This document shows positions 6,849 to 14,839 of a DNA stretch of 29,119 nt, in pieces (the first letter of the stretch is position 1; the number at the start of each line of letters is the position of its first letter). The translations under genes were made by a program, and so were the position numbers. Source of the DNA: Bdellovibrionaceae bacterium UBA2316 (GTDB taxonomy: Bacteria > Bdellovibrionota > Bdellovibrionia > Bdellovibrionales > Bdellovibrionaceae); contig DDVI01000058.1 in NCBI GenBank assembly GCA_002345205.1, positions 1-29,119 of the forward strand, given 5' to 3'. Below the pieces are notes generated by a model that did no database searches, was not told the DNA's origin, and saw only the letters and a program-made list of their open reading frames with translations.

Positions 6849-7775
6849 ATGTCTATTTCAGCCACAATGGTTAAAGAACTACGAGAAAAAACAAATGCCG
6901 GCATGATGGATTGCAAGAAAGCTTTAGAAGAATCTAAAGGTGATTTCGATGCGGCTATCGAATGGTTACGCGTAAAAGGTCTTTCTGCTGCTTCAAAGAA
7001 GGCAGATCGTATCGCAGCTGAAGGCGCTGTTTACACAGAAAAAACGGGCAAAACAGGTGTTGTTGTTGAAATCAACTCTGAAACAGATTTCGTTGCTCGC
7101 AATGACGGTTTCAAAGATTTCGTTAAAAACATCGCGGCTCACGTAGCTGCTACAACTGAAGCTGGTGATATTTTAACTCAAAAATACACTAAAAATTCGT
7201 CACAAACTATCAGCGACCTATTAAAAGAAACTATCGCTAAAATCGGTGAAAACATCGTTGTTCGTCGTGGTGTTAAATACACTGAATCAGCTAACAGCTA
7301 CGTTCACACCTACACTCACGGTGAAGGTAAAATCGGCGTTTTAGTTGAAGTCACTGCTGAAAATGCAGCTCACGCTCAAAATGCTGATGTAAAAACTTTC
7401 GCACAAGACGTAGCTCTTCACATCGCTGCCATGAACCCTATGGCTCTTTCACAAGACCAAATTCCTCCAGAAGTAGTTGCTAAAGAAAAAGAAATCTTAA
7501 AAGCAAAAAACTTGGAACAAGGTAAAAAAGCAGAAATGATCGAAAAAATCGTTGAAGGCCAAATCCGTAAATTCTTAGCTGAAAACTGTTTATTAGAACA
7601 ACAGTTCGTTAAGAACCCAGATTTGAAAATCGCTGACTACGCAAAGGAAACGTCTAAAAAAGCCGGTTCAACTGTTACCGTTAAACGCTTTGTTCGTTAC
7701 GAACTTGGTGAAGGTATCGAGAAAAAATCGACTGACTTTGCAGCTGAAGTAGCCGCACAAGTAAAAGGACACTAG
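6849..7775 (+). CDS. tsf: Elongation factor Ts
   Basis: 308 residues; guanine nucleotide exchange factor that regenerates EF-Tu-GTP. The N-terminal UBA-like domain reads VKELREKTNAGMMDCKKALEE, followed by DFDAAIEWLRVKGL. NSETDFVARN and the C-terminal FLAENCLLEQQFVKNPD are the family's EF-Tu-contacting segments. Length is close to the usual 280-310. A CAGGAG precedes the ATG. It lies between rpsB and pyrH, the common bacterial order. Confidence 0.97.
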   Translation: MSISATMVKELREKTNAGMMDCKKALEESKGDFDAAIEWLRVKGLSAASKKADRIAAEGAVYTEKTGKTGVVVEINSETDFVARNDGFKDFVKNIAAHVAATTEAGDILTQKYTKNSSQTISDLLKETIAKIGENIVVRRGVKYTESANSYVHTYTHGEGKIGVLVEVTAENAAHAQNADVKTFAQDVALHIAAMNPMALSQDQIPPEVVAKEKEILKAKNLEQGKKAEMIEKIVEGQIRKFLAENCLLEQQFVKNPDLKIADYAKETSKKAGSTVTVKRFVRYELGEGIEKKSTDFAAEVAAQVKGH

Positions 7776-7776
7776 T

Positions 7777-8490
7777 TTGAAAGAACCCGTTTATAAGCGC
7801 ATTCTATTAAAGCTCTCTGGAGAAGCGTTAGCTGGAAAGGCTGGCACTGGTATTAATACTACCGTGATCAAGCAAATCGCCGAAGACGTCTCTGCTGCCT
7901 ATAAAACAGGTGTTCAAATTGGATTAGTTATTGGCGGTGGTAACATCTTTAGAGGTGTTGCCGCAAGTGCCGAAGGTATGGATCGCGCTAGTTCTGATTA
8001 CATGGGTATGCTAGCGACTATGATCAATGCCCTTGCTTTGCAAGATGCACTTGAAAATGCGGGTGTTCCAACTCGCGTTCAAAGTGCAATCGCCATGGCG
8101 GAAATCGCCGAACCATACATCCGCCGTCGTGCTATTCGCCACCTTGAAAAAGGTCGTTTAGTTATTTTCGGTGCGGGTACTGGTAATCCATATTTCACTA
8201 CCGATACAGCTGCTTCATTACGTGCGATGGAAATCAACGCACAAATTATCATGAAGGCAACCAAAGTAGACGGAATTTACGATAAAGATCCTATGAAAAA
8301 TCCTGATGCAAAAAAATATGATCGCATCAGCTACATTGACGTATTAAACCAAGGCCTACAGGTTATGGATTCTACGGCAATCAGTTTATGTATGGACAAT
8401 AAATTACCTATTATGACTTTTGATTTAATGAAGTCTGGTAATATTTTGAAAGCCGTAATGGGCGAACAAATCGGTACGATTGTCCAATAA
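7777..8490 (+). CDS. pyrH: UMP kinase
   Basis: 237 residues; phosphorylates UMP to UDP with ATP, in pyrimidine nucleotide synthesis in the cytoplasm. The amino acid kinase fold is seen in YKRILLKLSGEAL, GLVIGGGNIFRG, and GTGNPYFTTDTAASLRA. KVDGIYDKDPMKNP and the C-terminal GTIVQ are also typical. The start is TTG at 7777, one base after the tsf stop, with AAAGGAC 8 bases upstream inside tsf. The tight spacing implies coupling to tsf. Confidence 0.96.
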   Translation: MKEPVYKRILLKLSGEALAGKAGTGINTTVIKQIAEDVSAAYKTGVQIGLVIGGGNIFRGVAASAEGMDRASSDYMGMLATMINALALQDALENAGVPTRVQSAIAMAEIAEPYIRRRAIRHLEKGRLVIFGAGTGNPYFTTDTAASLRAMEINAQIIMKATKVDGIYDKDPMKNPDAKKYDRISYIDVLNQGLQVMDSTAISLCMDNKLPIMTFDLMKSGNILKAVMGEQIGTIVQ

Positions 8491-8507
8491 TTAAGGCTCA
8501 ATTGATT

Positions 8508-8528
8508 ATTCAGTAACAACTGAATTTT
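8508..8528 (+). other. Hairpin between pyrH and frr
   Basis: ATTCAGT and ACTGAAT form a 7-base stem with an AACA loop, followed by four T and then the GGGGG ribosome binding site of frr. It may be a weak attenuator or an mRNA processing site. Its low GC argues against strong termination. Confidence 0.35.
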
Positions 8529-8539
8529 GGGGGTATAAA

Positions 8540-9097
8540 ATGGTTCAAAATGTTAAAAAAGCCGCTCAAGATAAAATGGATAAAGCCATTAAAGCGTTTG
8601 ATGATGAATTAAAAAAAGTAAGGACAGGCCGCGCACAAGTTTCTATGCTGGATAACGTTCGCGTTAACTACTACGGACAATTCGTTCCACTTTCACAAGT
8701 TGCTTCAATTTCCACTCCAGATCCAAGATCATTTATGATTGCTCCTTGGGAAGTCGCTATCCTAAAAGAAATCGAACAATCGATTGTAAAAAGTGATTTA
8801 GGTATGGCGCCAATGAATGACGGTAAAGTTATTCGTTTAAAAGTTCCAGATCTGAATGAAGAACGTCGTAAAGAACTTGTTAAACAAGTAAAAAAAATCG
8901 CTGAAGACATGCGCGTTGCTATTCGCATGGCTCGTCGTGATGCTAATGACGAAGTAAAAAAAGCTCTTAAAGATAAAACAATCTCTGAAGACGAATCTAA
9001 AAAATCAGAAACAGACATTCAAAAGATGACTGACGAATACATCAAAAAAATCGATACAGTTGCTGCTGAAAAAGAAAAGTCACTGTTAACTGTTTAG
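8540..9097 (+). CDS. frr: Ribosome recycling factor
   Basis: 185 residues, the standard length. With EF-G it splits post-termination ribosomes. The family pattern is clear: KAIKAFDDELKKVRTGRAQVSMLDNVRVNYYG, then PLSQVASIS, then NDGKVIRLKVPDLNEERRKELVKQVKK (shown here in part) and an acidic/basic helical C-terminus. GGGGG lies 9 bases before the ATG. It follows pyrH by 49 bases and precedes uppS by 12. Confidence 0.97.
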   Translation: MVQNVKKAAQDKMDKAIKAFDDELKKVRTGRAQVSMLDNVRVNYYGQFVPLSQVASISTPDPRSFMIAPWEVAILKEIEQSIVKSDLGMAPMNDGKVIRLKVPDLNEERRKELVKQVKKIAEDMRVAIRMARRDANDEVKKALKDKTISEDESKKSETDIQKMTDEYIKKIDTVAAEKEKSLLTV

Positions 9098-9109
9098 GTT
9101 TACAATTTG

Positions 9110-9835
9110 ATGAAAATTCCAAAGCATTTAGCAATCATTATGGATGGCAATGGACGATGGGCTGAACAGCACCATCGCCCGCGCGTCTATGGTCATGTTA
9201 AAGGCACCCGTGTCGCTAAAAAAATCATCCAAGAATGTTCTCGGTTAGGAGTTAAATATTTAACTCTTTACGCGTTCAGCACGGAAAACTGGCTACGTCC
9301 GCAAGCAGAAGTCACGTTTTTGATGACGATTCTTAGACGTTATTTAAAAAGAGAAACTCAAAATTTAATCAAAGAAAATATTCGTTTCACAGTGATTGGT
9401 GAAATCGATCGTCTGCCAGCTGATGTAGTGACTTCTGTGAGTGCGGCAATGGCCGCGACTGAAAAATGCACTGGATTAAACCTGGTGTTTGCCATCAGTT
9501 ATGGTTCAAAACAAGAAATCACAAACACTGTAAAACAGATCGCGAAAAAAGTCGCCTCTGGCGAACTTAAGCCAGATCAAATTGATGAAGCTACTATACA
9601 CACCCATTTAGCTACCGCTGGTACTCCAAATCCAGATCTAATTTTAAGAACGAGCGGCGAGCAAAGACTGAGCAATTTCCTTCTATGGCAAGCGGCTTAT
9701 TCTGAATTCTATTTCACTAACCAATTATGGCCAGATTTCACAGAGTCCGATTTAAAAACTGCGTTTGAAGATTTTGCTAATCGCCAACGTCGTTTCGGAA
9801 AAGTAGTTCAAGAAAATGAAGCCACTCTTAACTAG
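9110..9835 (+). CDS. uppS: Isoprenyl transferase (undecaprenyl diphosphate synthase)
   Basis: 241 residues from ATG 9110; a TTG directly before it (9107) could also start the frame. It condenses isopentenyl diphosphate onto farnesyl diphosphate in cis to make the C55 lipid carrier for peptidoglycan and other envelope polymers. Motifs are HLAIIMDGNGRWA (catalytic Asp and diphosphate-binding Arg), YLTLYAFSTENW, and DLILRTSGEQRLSNFLLWQ near the C-terminus. It overlaps cdsA by 20 bases, so the two are translationally coupled. No strong Shine-Dalgarno is visible, which suggests coupling to frr as well. Confidence 0.95.
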   Translation: MKIPKHLAIIMDGNGRWAEQHHRPRVYGHVKGTRVAKKIIQECSRLGVKYLTLYAFSTENWLRPQAEVTFLMTILRRYLKRETQNLIKENIRFTVIGEIDRLPADVVTSVSAAMAATEKCTGLNLVFAISYGSKQEITNTVKQIAKKVASGELKPDQIDEATIHTHLATAGTPNPDLILRTSGEQRLSNFLLWQAAYSEFYFTNQLWPDFTESDLKTAFEDFANRQRRFGKVVQENEATLN

Positions 9836-10637
9836 AGCGGTTTCCGCTTTTATCGCCGTTATCACAATATTTTTTCTATATTACTTTCTAGAAAAGAACG
9901 GCTTTAAAGTTCTTATTACGTTCGGTGTTCTGGTTGGCAGTTACGAATTAATGCAAATGCTGATGAAGGATTCGGATTCGCGTTCTAATAAATTTGCCTT
10001 CTATAGTTTGCTGATTTCCATTTATGGACTTTGCAGTTATTTCCCAGGTTCGTCATCGATCATCTTTGCTTTCGTATCTATCGTCTATTTACTGTTTAGT
10101 ATTTTAATCCTTCATAAATTTGAATCCCTTGATGAACTTCATACGTTCCAATCAAAAAGCATTATGGGTTTTTTCTATATGGGATTGTTACCAAGTTTTA
10201 TGATACAGATTTTGGATCTTCCTCACGGAATGATCTGGTTCATTGCGCTGCTTGCAATCGTGTTTGCTGGGGATATTGGTGCGTACCTTGTGGGAATGAA
10301 TTTCGGTAAGAATAAAATCATGCCTTTAGTTTCCCCCAAAAAAACTGTTGAAGGCTCTATCGGTGGTATTCTATTTTCCGTCGTTACCGCGGTAGTTCTG
10401 TCTTTTTTCTTAGAGCACATCAACCCGATCGCCCTTGTATTGTTAGCTGTCCCAACGTCCGTGGTAGCCCAATTCGGAGACTTTTTTGAATCGGTTATCA
10501 AGCGCGTGGCTGAAGTCAAAGACTCGGGCAAAATTATGCCGGGACACGGCGGAGTGTTAGATCGCGTCGATGGCGTTCTTTTTGCCGCGCCAGTTATTCT
10601 ATTTGGCGCTAGCGTTCTTGAAAAGGTTCTGACTTAG
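9816..10637 (+). CDS. cdsA: Phosphatidate cytidylyltransferase
   Basis: 273 residues; integral membrane enzyme making CDP-diacylglycerol from phosphatidate and CTP for phospholipid synthesis. Several hydrophobic segments fill the N-terminal two thirds. The C-terminal signature is intact: SPKKTVEGSIGG, FGDFFESVIKR, then KDSGKIMPGHGGVLDRVDG. It starts inside uppS. In most bacteria with this gene order dxr comes next, but here rseP follows. Confidence 0.95.
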   Translation: MKPLLTRAVSAFIAVITIFFLYYFLEKNGFKVLITFGVLVGSYELMQMLMKDSDSRSNKFAFYSLLISIYGLCSYFPGSSSIIFAFVSIVYLLFSILILHKFESLDELHTFQSKSIMGFFYMGLLPSFMIQILDLPHGMIWFIALLAIVFAGDIGAYLVGMNFGKNKIMPLVSPKKTVEGSIGGILFSVVTAVVLSFFLEHINPIALVLLAVPTSVVAQFGDFFESVIKRVAEVKDSGKIMPGHGGVLDRVDGVLFAAPVILFGASVLEKVLT

Positions 10638-10662
10638 ACCTAAGTCCTTGCCAAATTTCAAA

Positions 10663-10691
10663 TTACACAATGTAGATTTCTTAGCTATAAT
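10663..10691 (+). promoter_or_regulatory. Strong promoter giving a probably leaderless rseP mRNA
   Basis: TTACAC (10663-10668), a 17-base spacer and a consensus TATAAT (10686-10691). Transcription would start about 7 bases past the -10, at or next to the A of the rseP ATG (10698). No usable Shine-Dalgarno lies between. Confidence 0.6.
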
Positions 10692-10697
10692 TAAGAG

Positions 10698-12389
10698 ATG
10701 GATATAATACTTAGCTATTTACATTCGGGTTTCACTCAAGTTTTTTCTTTTATCGTACTTTTAGGCGTTCTGGTTTTTGTTCATGAACTTGGACATTTCT
10801 TGGTCGCTCGCTGGTGCGGAGTTCGAGTTGAAGTTTTCAGCTTGGGTTTTGGTAAAAAGATTTTCCAATATAAAAAAGACGAAACGACTTACTGTATTTC
10901 AATTATCCCTCTGGGCGGATACGTAAAGATGTTTGGTGAACAACCCGGCGAAACGATCCCAGAATCTGAAAAACCGTTTTCATTTTCACATAAAAAAGTA
11001 GGTCAACGTATCGCCGTAATCCTCGCGGGCCCGTTGATGAACTTAATTTTCGCCTTCTTTATTTTCATGATCGTAAGTTCACTTGGCGAGCTAGTGAAAG
11101 CTCCGGTAGTTGGGGAAGTTCAGCCTGTTTCCTCTGCGGAAAAAATAGGTTTTAAACCGGGTGACCGTGTCTTATCCGTCAATGGCATAGAACTAAAAAC
11201 ATGGGATGATTTCCAGGCGGCACTCGATGCTAATTTGGATTCAACTGTAGCCATCGACATTGAACGCGAGAACACGAAAGAGCGAGTTAAACTTGATGTT
11301 CCTGTTAAATCTAAAAAGAATCCCAGTGTAGTTTCTTCTAAATCGCAGATTGGTGATGTCGATGGTTTGAATTTATTTTCTTACGCAGCGGTAATCGCGG
11401 TGTCACCATCATCTCCTCTGGCGACTGCTGGAATTCAGAGTGGTGATCGCGTTTCTAAAATTAACGATATCGAGATAACAAATTTCCGTGATTTAGAACC
11501 CGCGCTTAGTAAATTATACAACAGCGCTGATGCGCCAAAACCGGCGGAACTTAAGTTCAAGATTGCCCGAAACGAAAACGATTCTAAAAAGAAACTAGAA
11601 CAGGAATTCACAATCGCTGGTGTCGATACGTCTAAACCAGTGACTCTAGAGTCTTTGAAAGTGGAATCGACTCAATTGTACGTGGATCGCGTAATGCCCG
11701 ATTCACCGGCTCAAATAGCTGGAATCCAAAAGGGTGACCGCATAGTTTCCATTAACGGTAAGAAGCTAACTGTATGGGAAGACATTTTAAACAACATTAA
11801 ATCATTTGATGGCAATGGCAAATTAGCTATGGAAGTCCGTCGCGGTGACGAAATGGTAAATGTGGATGTTACTCCAAACATGACGACTCATATGACCCAG
11901 CACGGGACTGAAGAAAAACGCTTCACTATCGGCATTAGCCCCTATTTGATGTACGCGGCACCAGAAACGGTTCTGCTAAAATTCACGGATATTTCATCGA
12001 TCCTAAAACGCTCGACAGAGCGCACTTGGGAAGTGTCGGTTATGACGGTGTTAAGCTTCGTTAAATTGATAAATGCCGAGCTATCACCAAAGAACATTGG
12101 TGGTATCTTTTCTATTGCTCAAGCCGCTAACGAGACATTTAAAATTGGCCTGGTGGCGTTCCTTCAGATGATGGCGTTGATTTCGATCAATCTGTTTATT
12201 TTAAATTTATTGCCGATTCCAATATTGGATGGTGGTCACTTAGTTTTCTACACTATCGAAGCAATCAAAGGATCCCCTTTAAGTATGAATAAAATTGAAT
12301 TAGCTCATAAGGTCGGAATGATTTTACTATTCAGCTTGATGGTTTTTGCGCTATTCAATGACTTCCGACGCATGCTCGGCTTTATGTAA
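10698..12389 (+). CDS. rseP: RseP-type site-2 intramembrane zinc protease with three PDZ domains
   Basis: 563 residues against about 450 in E. coli. It cuts membrane-spanning substrates such as anti-sigma factors after site-1 cleavage. The first transmembrane segment holds the zinc motif HELGH (29-33), followed by GVRVEVFSLGFG. The last part holds the third zinc ligand in PIPILDGGH (Asp511) and the C-terminal transmembrane segments. Between them are three PDZ-like repeats, near residues 130-205, 228-300 and 325-395, each with a G-(F/I)-(K/Q)-(P/S/K)-GD-R core (GFKPGDRVLSVNG, GIQSGDRVSKIND, GIQKGDRIVSING). E. coli RseP has two, so the third accounts for the extra length. The start appears leaderless. 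tsaB begins directly after the stop. Confidence 0.93.
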   Translation: MDIILSYLHSGFTQVFSFIVLLGVLVFVHELGHFLVARWCGVRVEVFSLGFGKKIFQYKKDETTYCISIIPLGGYVKMFGEQPGETIPESEKPFSFSHKKVGQRIAVILAGPLMNLIFAFFIFMIVSSLGELVKAPVVGEVQPVSSAEKIGFKPGDRVLSVNGIELKTWDDFQAALDANLDSTVAIDIERENTKERVKLDVPVKSKKNPSVVSSKSQIGDVDGLNLFSYAAVIAVSPSSPLATAGIQSGDRVSKINDIEITNFRDLEPALSKLYNSADAPKPAELKFKIARNENDSKKKLEQEFTIAGVDTSKPVTLESLKVESTQLYVDRVMPDSPAQIAGIQKGDRIVSINGKKLTVWEDILNNIKSFDGNGKLAMEVRRGDEMVNVDVTPNMTTHMTQHGTEEKRFTIGISPYLMYAAPETVLLKFTDISSILKRSTERTWEVSVMTVLSFVKLINAELSPKNIGGIFSIAQAANETFKIGLVAFLQMMALISINLFILNLLPIPILDGGHLVFYTIEAIKGSPLSMNKIELAHKVGMILLFSLMVFALFNDFRRMLGFM

Positions 12390-13118
12390 ATGAAAATACT
12401 TGCCTTAGAAACATCAACGGGCCACGGCAGTGTGGCTCTAATAGAAAATGATAACGTTAAATTTCAAATGTTATCTCGTGAACAAAGAAGTCATAGCGAA
12501 ATTGTTCATTCGTATATCGAACAAGGTCTTTCCCAGCTTTCCTGGAAAATTTCAGAAATAGATTTATTCGCAACAACGATTGGCCCCGGCAGTTTTACGG
12601 GCATTCGTGTTTCTATCAACTCTGCGAAATCATTTTCTTTTGTTTTTAGCAAACCTATCGTCGGCGTGGATTCCTTGCTAAATCTGGCTCACGTGAATAT
12701 GCCCCTTCTTGAGTCTTCAAAAGAAGCTAAATCAATTACGTGCATGATTAACGCTTACAAAAACATGGTTTATCTTGGTCAGTATCAACTGGCAGACGGA
12801 AAACTATCCGTCGCTATCGAACCAACCGTTGTGCGCGTACAAGACCTAGGAACCGTAATTAAAAGCAAAACCCTTGTCGTTGGTGATGGATTTGTTGTGT
12901 ACGAACCCCACCTTAGTGATGAAGTTAAACCTCTGTCCCTTAGACCGATTGGTGTTTCTGACTATCCGTCCGCTGACATGACCGCAAAACTAGCCAAACA
13001 TATTTGGACTGAAAATAAGTCTAACTCAACCTTTGAATGGAATTTGATTTCCCCCCTTTACCTTCGCGCATCTGAAGCCGAAGAGAATAAAAAGGGAATT
13101 AAATACACACCACTCTAG
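12390..13118 (+). CDS. tsaB: tRNA t6A biosynthesis protein TsaB
   Basis: 242 residues; partner of TsaD in adding threonylcarbamoyl to A37 of ANN-decoding tRNAs. The ASKHA-fold start MKILALETSTGHGSVAL and the segments TIGPGSFTGIRVSINSAKSF and GVDSL are the family hallmarks. TsaB is a non-catalytic paralogue that dimerises with TsaD. The ATG follows the rseP stop with no spacer, so translation is probably coupled. TsaD itself is not in the window. Confidence 0.93.
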   Translation: MKILALETSTGHGSVALIENDNVKFQMLSREQRSHSEIVHSYIEQGLSQLSWKISEIDLFATTIGPGSFTGIRVSINSAKSFSFVFSKPIVGVDSLLNLAHVNMPLLESSKEAKSITCMINAYKNMVYLGQYQLADGKLSVAIEPTVVRVQDLGTVIKSKTLVVGDGFVVYEPHLSDEVKPLSLRPIGVSDYPSADMTAKLAKHIWTENKSNSTFEWNLISPLYLRASEAEENKKGIKYTPL

Positions 13119-13126
13119 AGGTTCAC

Positions 13127-14068
13127 ATGGAACTAGTGAATAAGTTAAATTCGTCGGAGACGAATAAGAAAAATATCTGGGCAATTCAATCAGGCAAAGG
13201 CGGCGTTGGAAAAACGTTTGTTACCTCAAGCTTGGCACTTACACTATCAAAATTGCAATACAGCGTCCTTGTGATCGACCTCGATTTAAGCGGCGCAAAT
13301 ATTCATACTGCGCTTGGCTTGAATCCATCTCATTTAAATTTAAGACATTACCTTGAAGGACAAAAAGATATCTCTCAAATCATAATTCCAACTTCGTATC
13401 CAAAGTTATCTTACATTCAAGGCATCTGGGATTCATGGTTGCCTTTTAACTTTGACGAATTCAATGAACAGAAATTTTTCACTGATTTAAGAGCTTTAAA
13501 TTTCGATTACATTCTAATCGATTTCGGCGTGGGATCGTTTGAAAAGTATTTCAATCTATACTTAGAGTGCGATGAAAAAATTCTGGTTTCGTCTCCGGAA
13601 CCAACTAGTATCGAGAAAAATTATCGCTTTATCGAAAGCTACATTTGCCAAAATTTAAAAAGCAAATCAACTCCCGAAGCCTTCAGTAAATTGATTTCAA
13701 CTTTAAGAGACTTCCGTCACAAATCTTTAGATAAGCCATTTTCTTTCAAAACATACTTAAAAGAAAATGAAGGTTTAACTCTTGAGCCATTTAATAAATT
13801 GAATCGTGAACCAATCAAATTAATTCTGAATGGGATTCGCAGTCATTCGGTTTCTGATTTAGGCTATTCAATCAAGAGCGTTTGTAACAAATACTACGGT
13901 CTTCATATTGAATACGTGGGATTTTTGGAATTCGATAACTCGGTTTGGCAGTCTATTAAAAATCGGGAACCTGTGTTGATCTCGCAACCATTTACTCCGG
14001 TTGCTGGCCAATTCTTAAATATCTGCAAGAATTTAACAGAACCTGAAAACTTGCGCGCTGTTGTCTAA
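13127..14068 (+). CDS. ParA/MinD-like P-loop ATPase
   Basis: 313 residues. The deviant Walker A motif SGKGGVGKT has Lys24 (signature lysine) and Lys29, followed by Walker A' VIDLDLSGANIHTALGL. Walker B is FDYILIDFGVG, where many relatives have D-x-P-P-G. VSSPEPTSIEKNYRFIE then matches the FlhG/MinD type of spatial regulator. AGAGG precedes the ATG. It closes the rpsB-tsaB block and is followed by a J-domain/HTH protein, a pairing I recall from other delta-type bacteria. No ParB, centromere-like repeats or amphipathic MinD tail are seen, so it is unlikely to be a plasmid partition protein. The cargo is unknown. Confidence 0.8.
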   Translation: MELVNKLNSSETNKKNIWAIQSGKGGVGKTFVTSSLALTLSKLQYSVLVIDLDLSGANIHTALGLNPSHLNLRHYLEGQKDISQIIIPTSYPKLSYIQGIWDSWLPFNFDEFNEQKFFTDLRALNFDYILIDFGVGSFEKYFNLYLECDEKILVSSPEPTSIEKNYRFIESYICQNLKSKSTPEAFSKLISTLRDFRHKSLDKPFSFKTYLKENEGLTLEPFNKLNREPIKLILNGIRSHSVSDLGYSIKSVCNKYYGLHIEYVGFLEFDNSVWQSIKNREPVLISQPFTPVAGQFLNICKNLTEPENLRAVV

Positions 14069-14071
14069 CAA

Positions 14072-14103
14072 CTTTGGTCGGGGTTTTTTGACCCAGACCA
14101 AAG
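14072..14103 (+). terminator. Strong hairpin after the ATPase gene
   Basis: CTTTGGTC (14072-14079) pairs with GACCAAAG (14096-14103), and GGGT/ACCC continues the stem inside across one mismatch. The T-run lies in the loop and no T-run follows, so it may terminate poorly or stabilise the 3' end instead. Confidence 0.45.
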
Positions 14104-14143
14104 ACTGAGTATTTGTTTTAAATTAATTTAAAATGATTTGATC

Positions 14144-14173
14144 TTGAACTCCCTGTACTTAAATCGATATAAT
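14144..14173 (+). promoter_or_regulatory. Sigma70-type promoter for the J-domain/HTH gene
   Basis: TTGAAC (14144-14149), 18-base spacer, TATAAT (14168-14173). The start codon is at 14223, leaving a leader of about 42 bases. This begins a new transcription unit after the hairpin at 14072-14103. Confidence 0.7.
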
Positions 14174-14222
14174 CCAAAGTAAGGAAAATATTAATTTAAA
14201 GGATTTAAATTAGGGCAGCCTT

Positions 14223-14834
14223 ATGAAATCAAACTTTTATGAAATTTTAGAACTCAGCACAAACGCCGCTCAACATGAAATTACCACTGCGTATGATCGA
14301 GCAAAGACAACCTACTCTGGTGACAATCCCGCTATTTACACTATCTTTAGTGATCAAGAAGCTCGAGAGTTATTATCTATGATCGAAGAGGCATATTCCA
14401 TTTTAGGTAATAAAACTCTAAGAAATATTTACGATCAACGTTTGCTTGGCCAGTCAAAGATTAATCCAGAAGATCTAACCTATGATTCGATTCTAAATGC
14501 GAGTCGTTTAATTTTCCAAGAATCGAAAGTCGATACTAAAAAAGCGACATTCACTCGCAACGAAGACATCGAAAAAGAAATTGCCGCGTGTGAAAATTGG
14601 AATGGCGATATGCTTAAAAAAGTTCGCGAGTATAAAAATGTTACTCTTGAAAAGTTAAGCGAAATAATCAAAGTAAATTCTTTCTACATCAAGGCCATCG
14701 AAGCCATGACTCCGAATAATTTACCGGCTCCTGTATTCGTTCGTGGTTACGTAATCCAAATGGCAAAAGAACTGGGACTAAATGCAAAATTAGTTGCTGA
14801 TTCTTACATGAAAAATTACAGCAAAGCGAACTAA
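14223..14834 (+). CDS. J-domain plus RodZ-like HTH protein
   Basis: 203 residues. Residues 1-77 look like a DnaJ J-domain (NFYEILELSTNAAQHEITTAYDRA, then IEEAYSILGNKTLRNIYDQ), but the HPD that activates DnaK is missing: the region reads TTYSGDNPAIY. Residues about 135-200 are a Cro/RodZ-type helix-turn-helix (REYKNVTLEKLSEIIKV, YIKAIEAM, VFVRGYVIQMAKELGL). There is no transmembrane segment, unlike RodZ. It lies between the ParA-like ATPase and the pseudouridine synthase gene and has its own promoter. It may be an adaptor or a regulator. A true co-chaperone role is doubtful without HPD. Confidence 0.8.
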   Translation: MKSNFYEILELSTNAAQHEITTAYDRAKTTYSGDNPAIYTIFSDQEARELLSMIEEAYSILGNKTLRNIYDQRLLGQSKINPEDLTYDSILNASRLIFQESKVDTKKATFTRNEDIEKEIAACENWNGDMLKKVREYKNVTLEKLSEIIKVNSFYIKAIEAMTPNNLPAPVFVRGYVIQMAKELGLNAKLVADSYMKNYSKAN

Positions 14835-14839
14835 TCCCC

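Noticed and set aside
8671..9018. 115-codon minus-strand ORF within frr
   Set aside because: It is fully inside a certain ribosome recycling factor gene and has no ribosome site.
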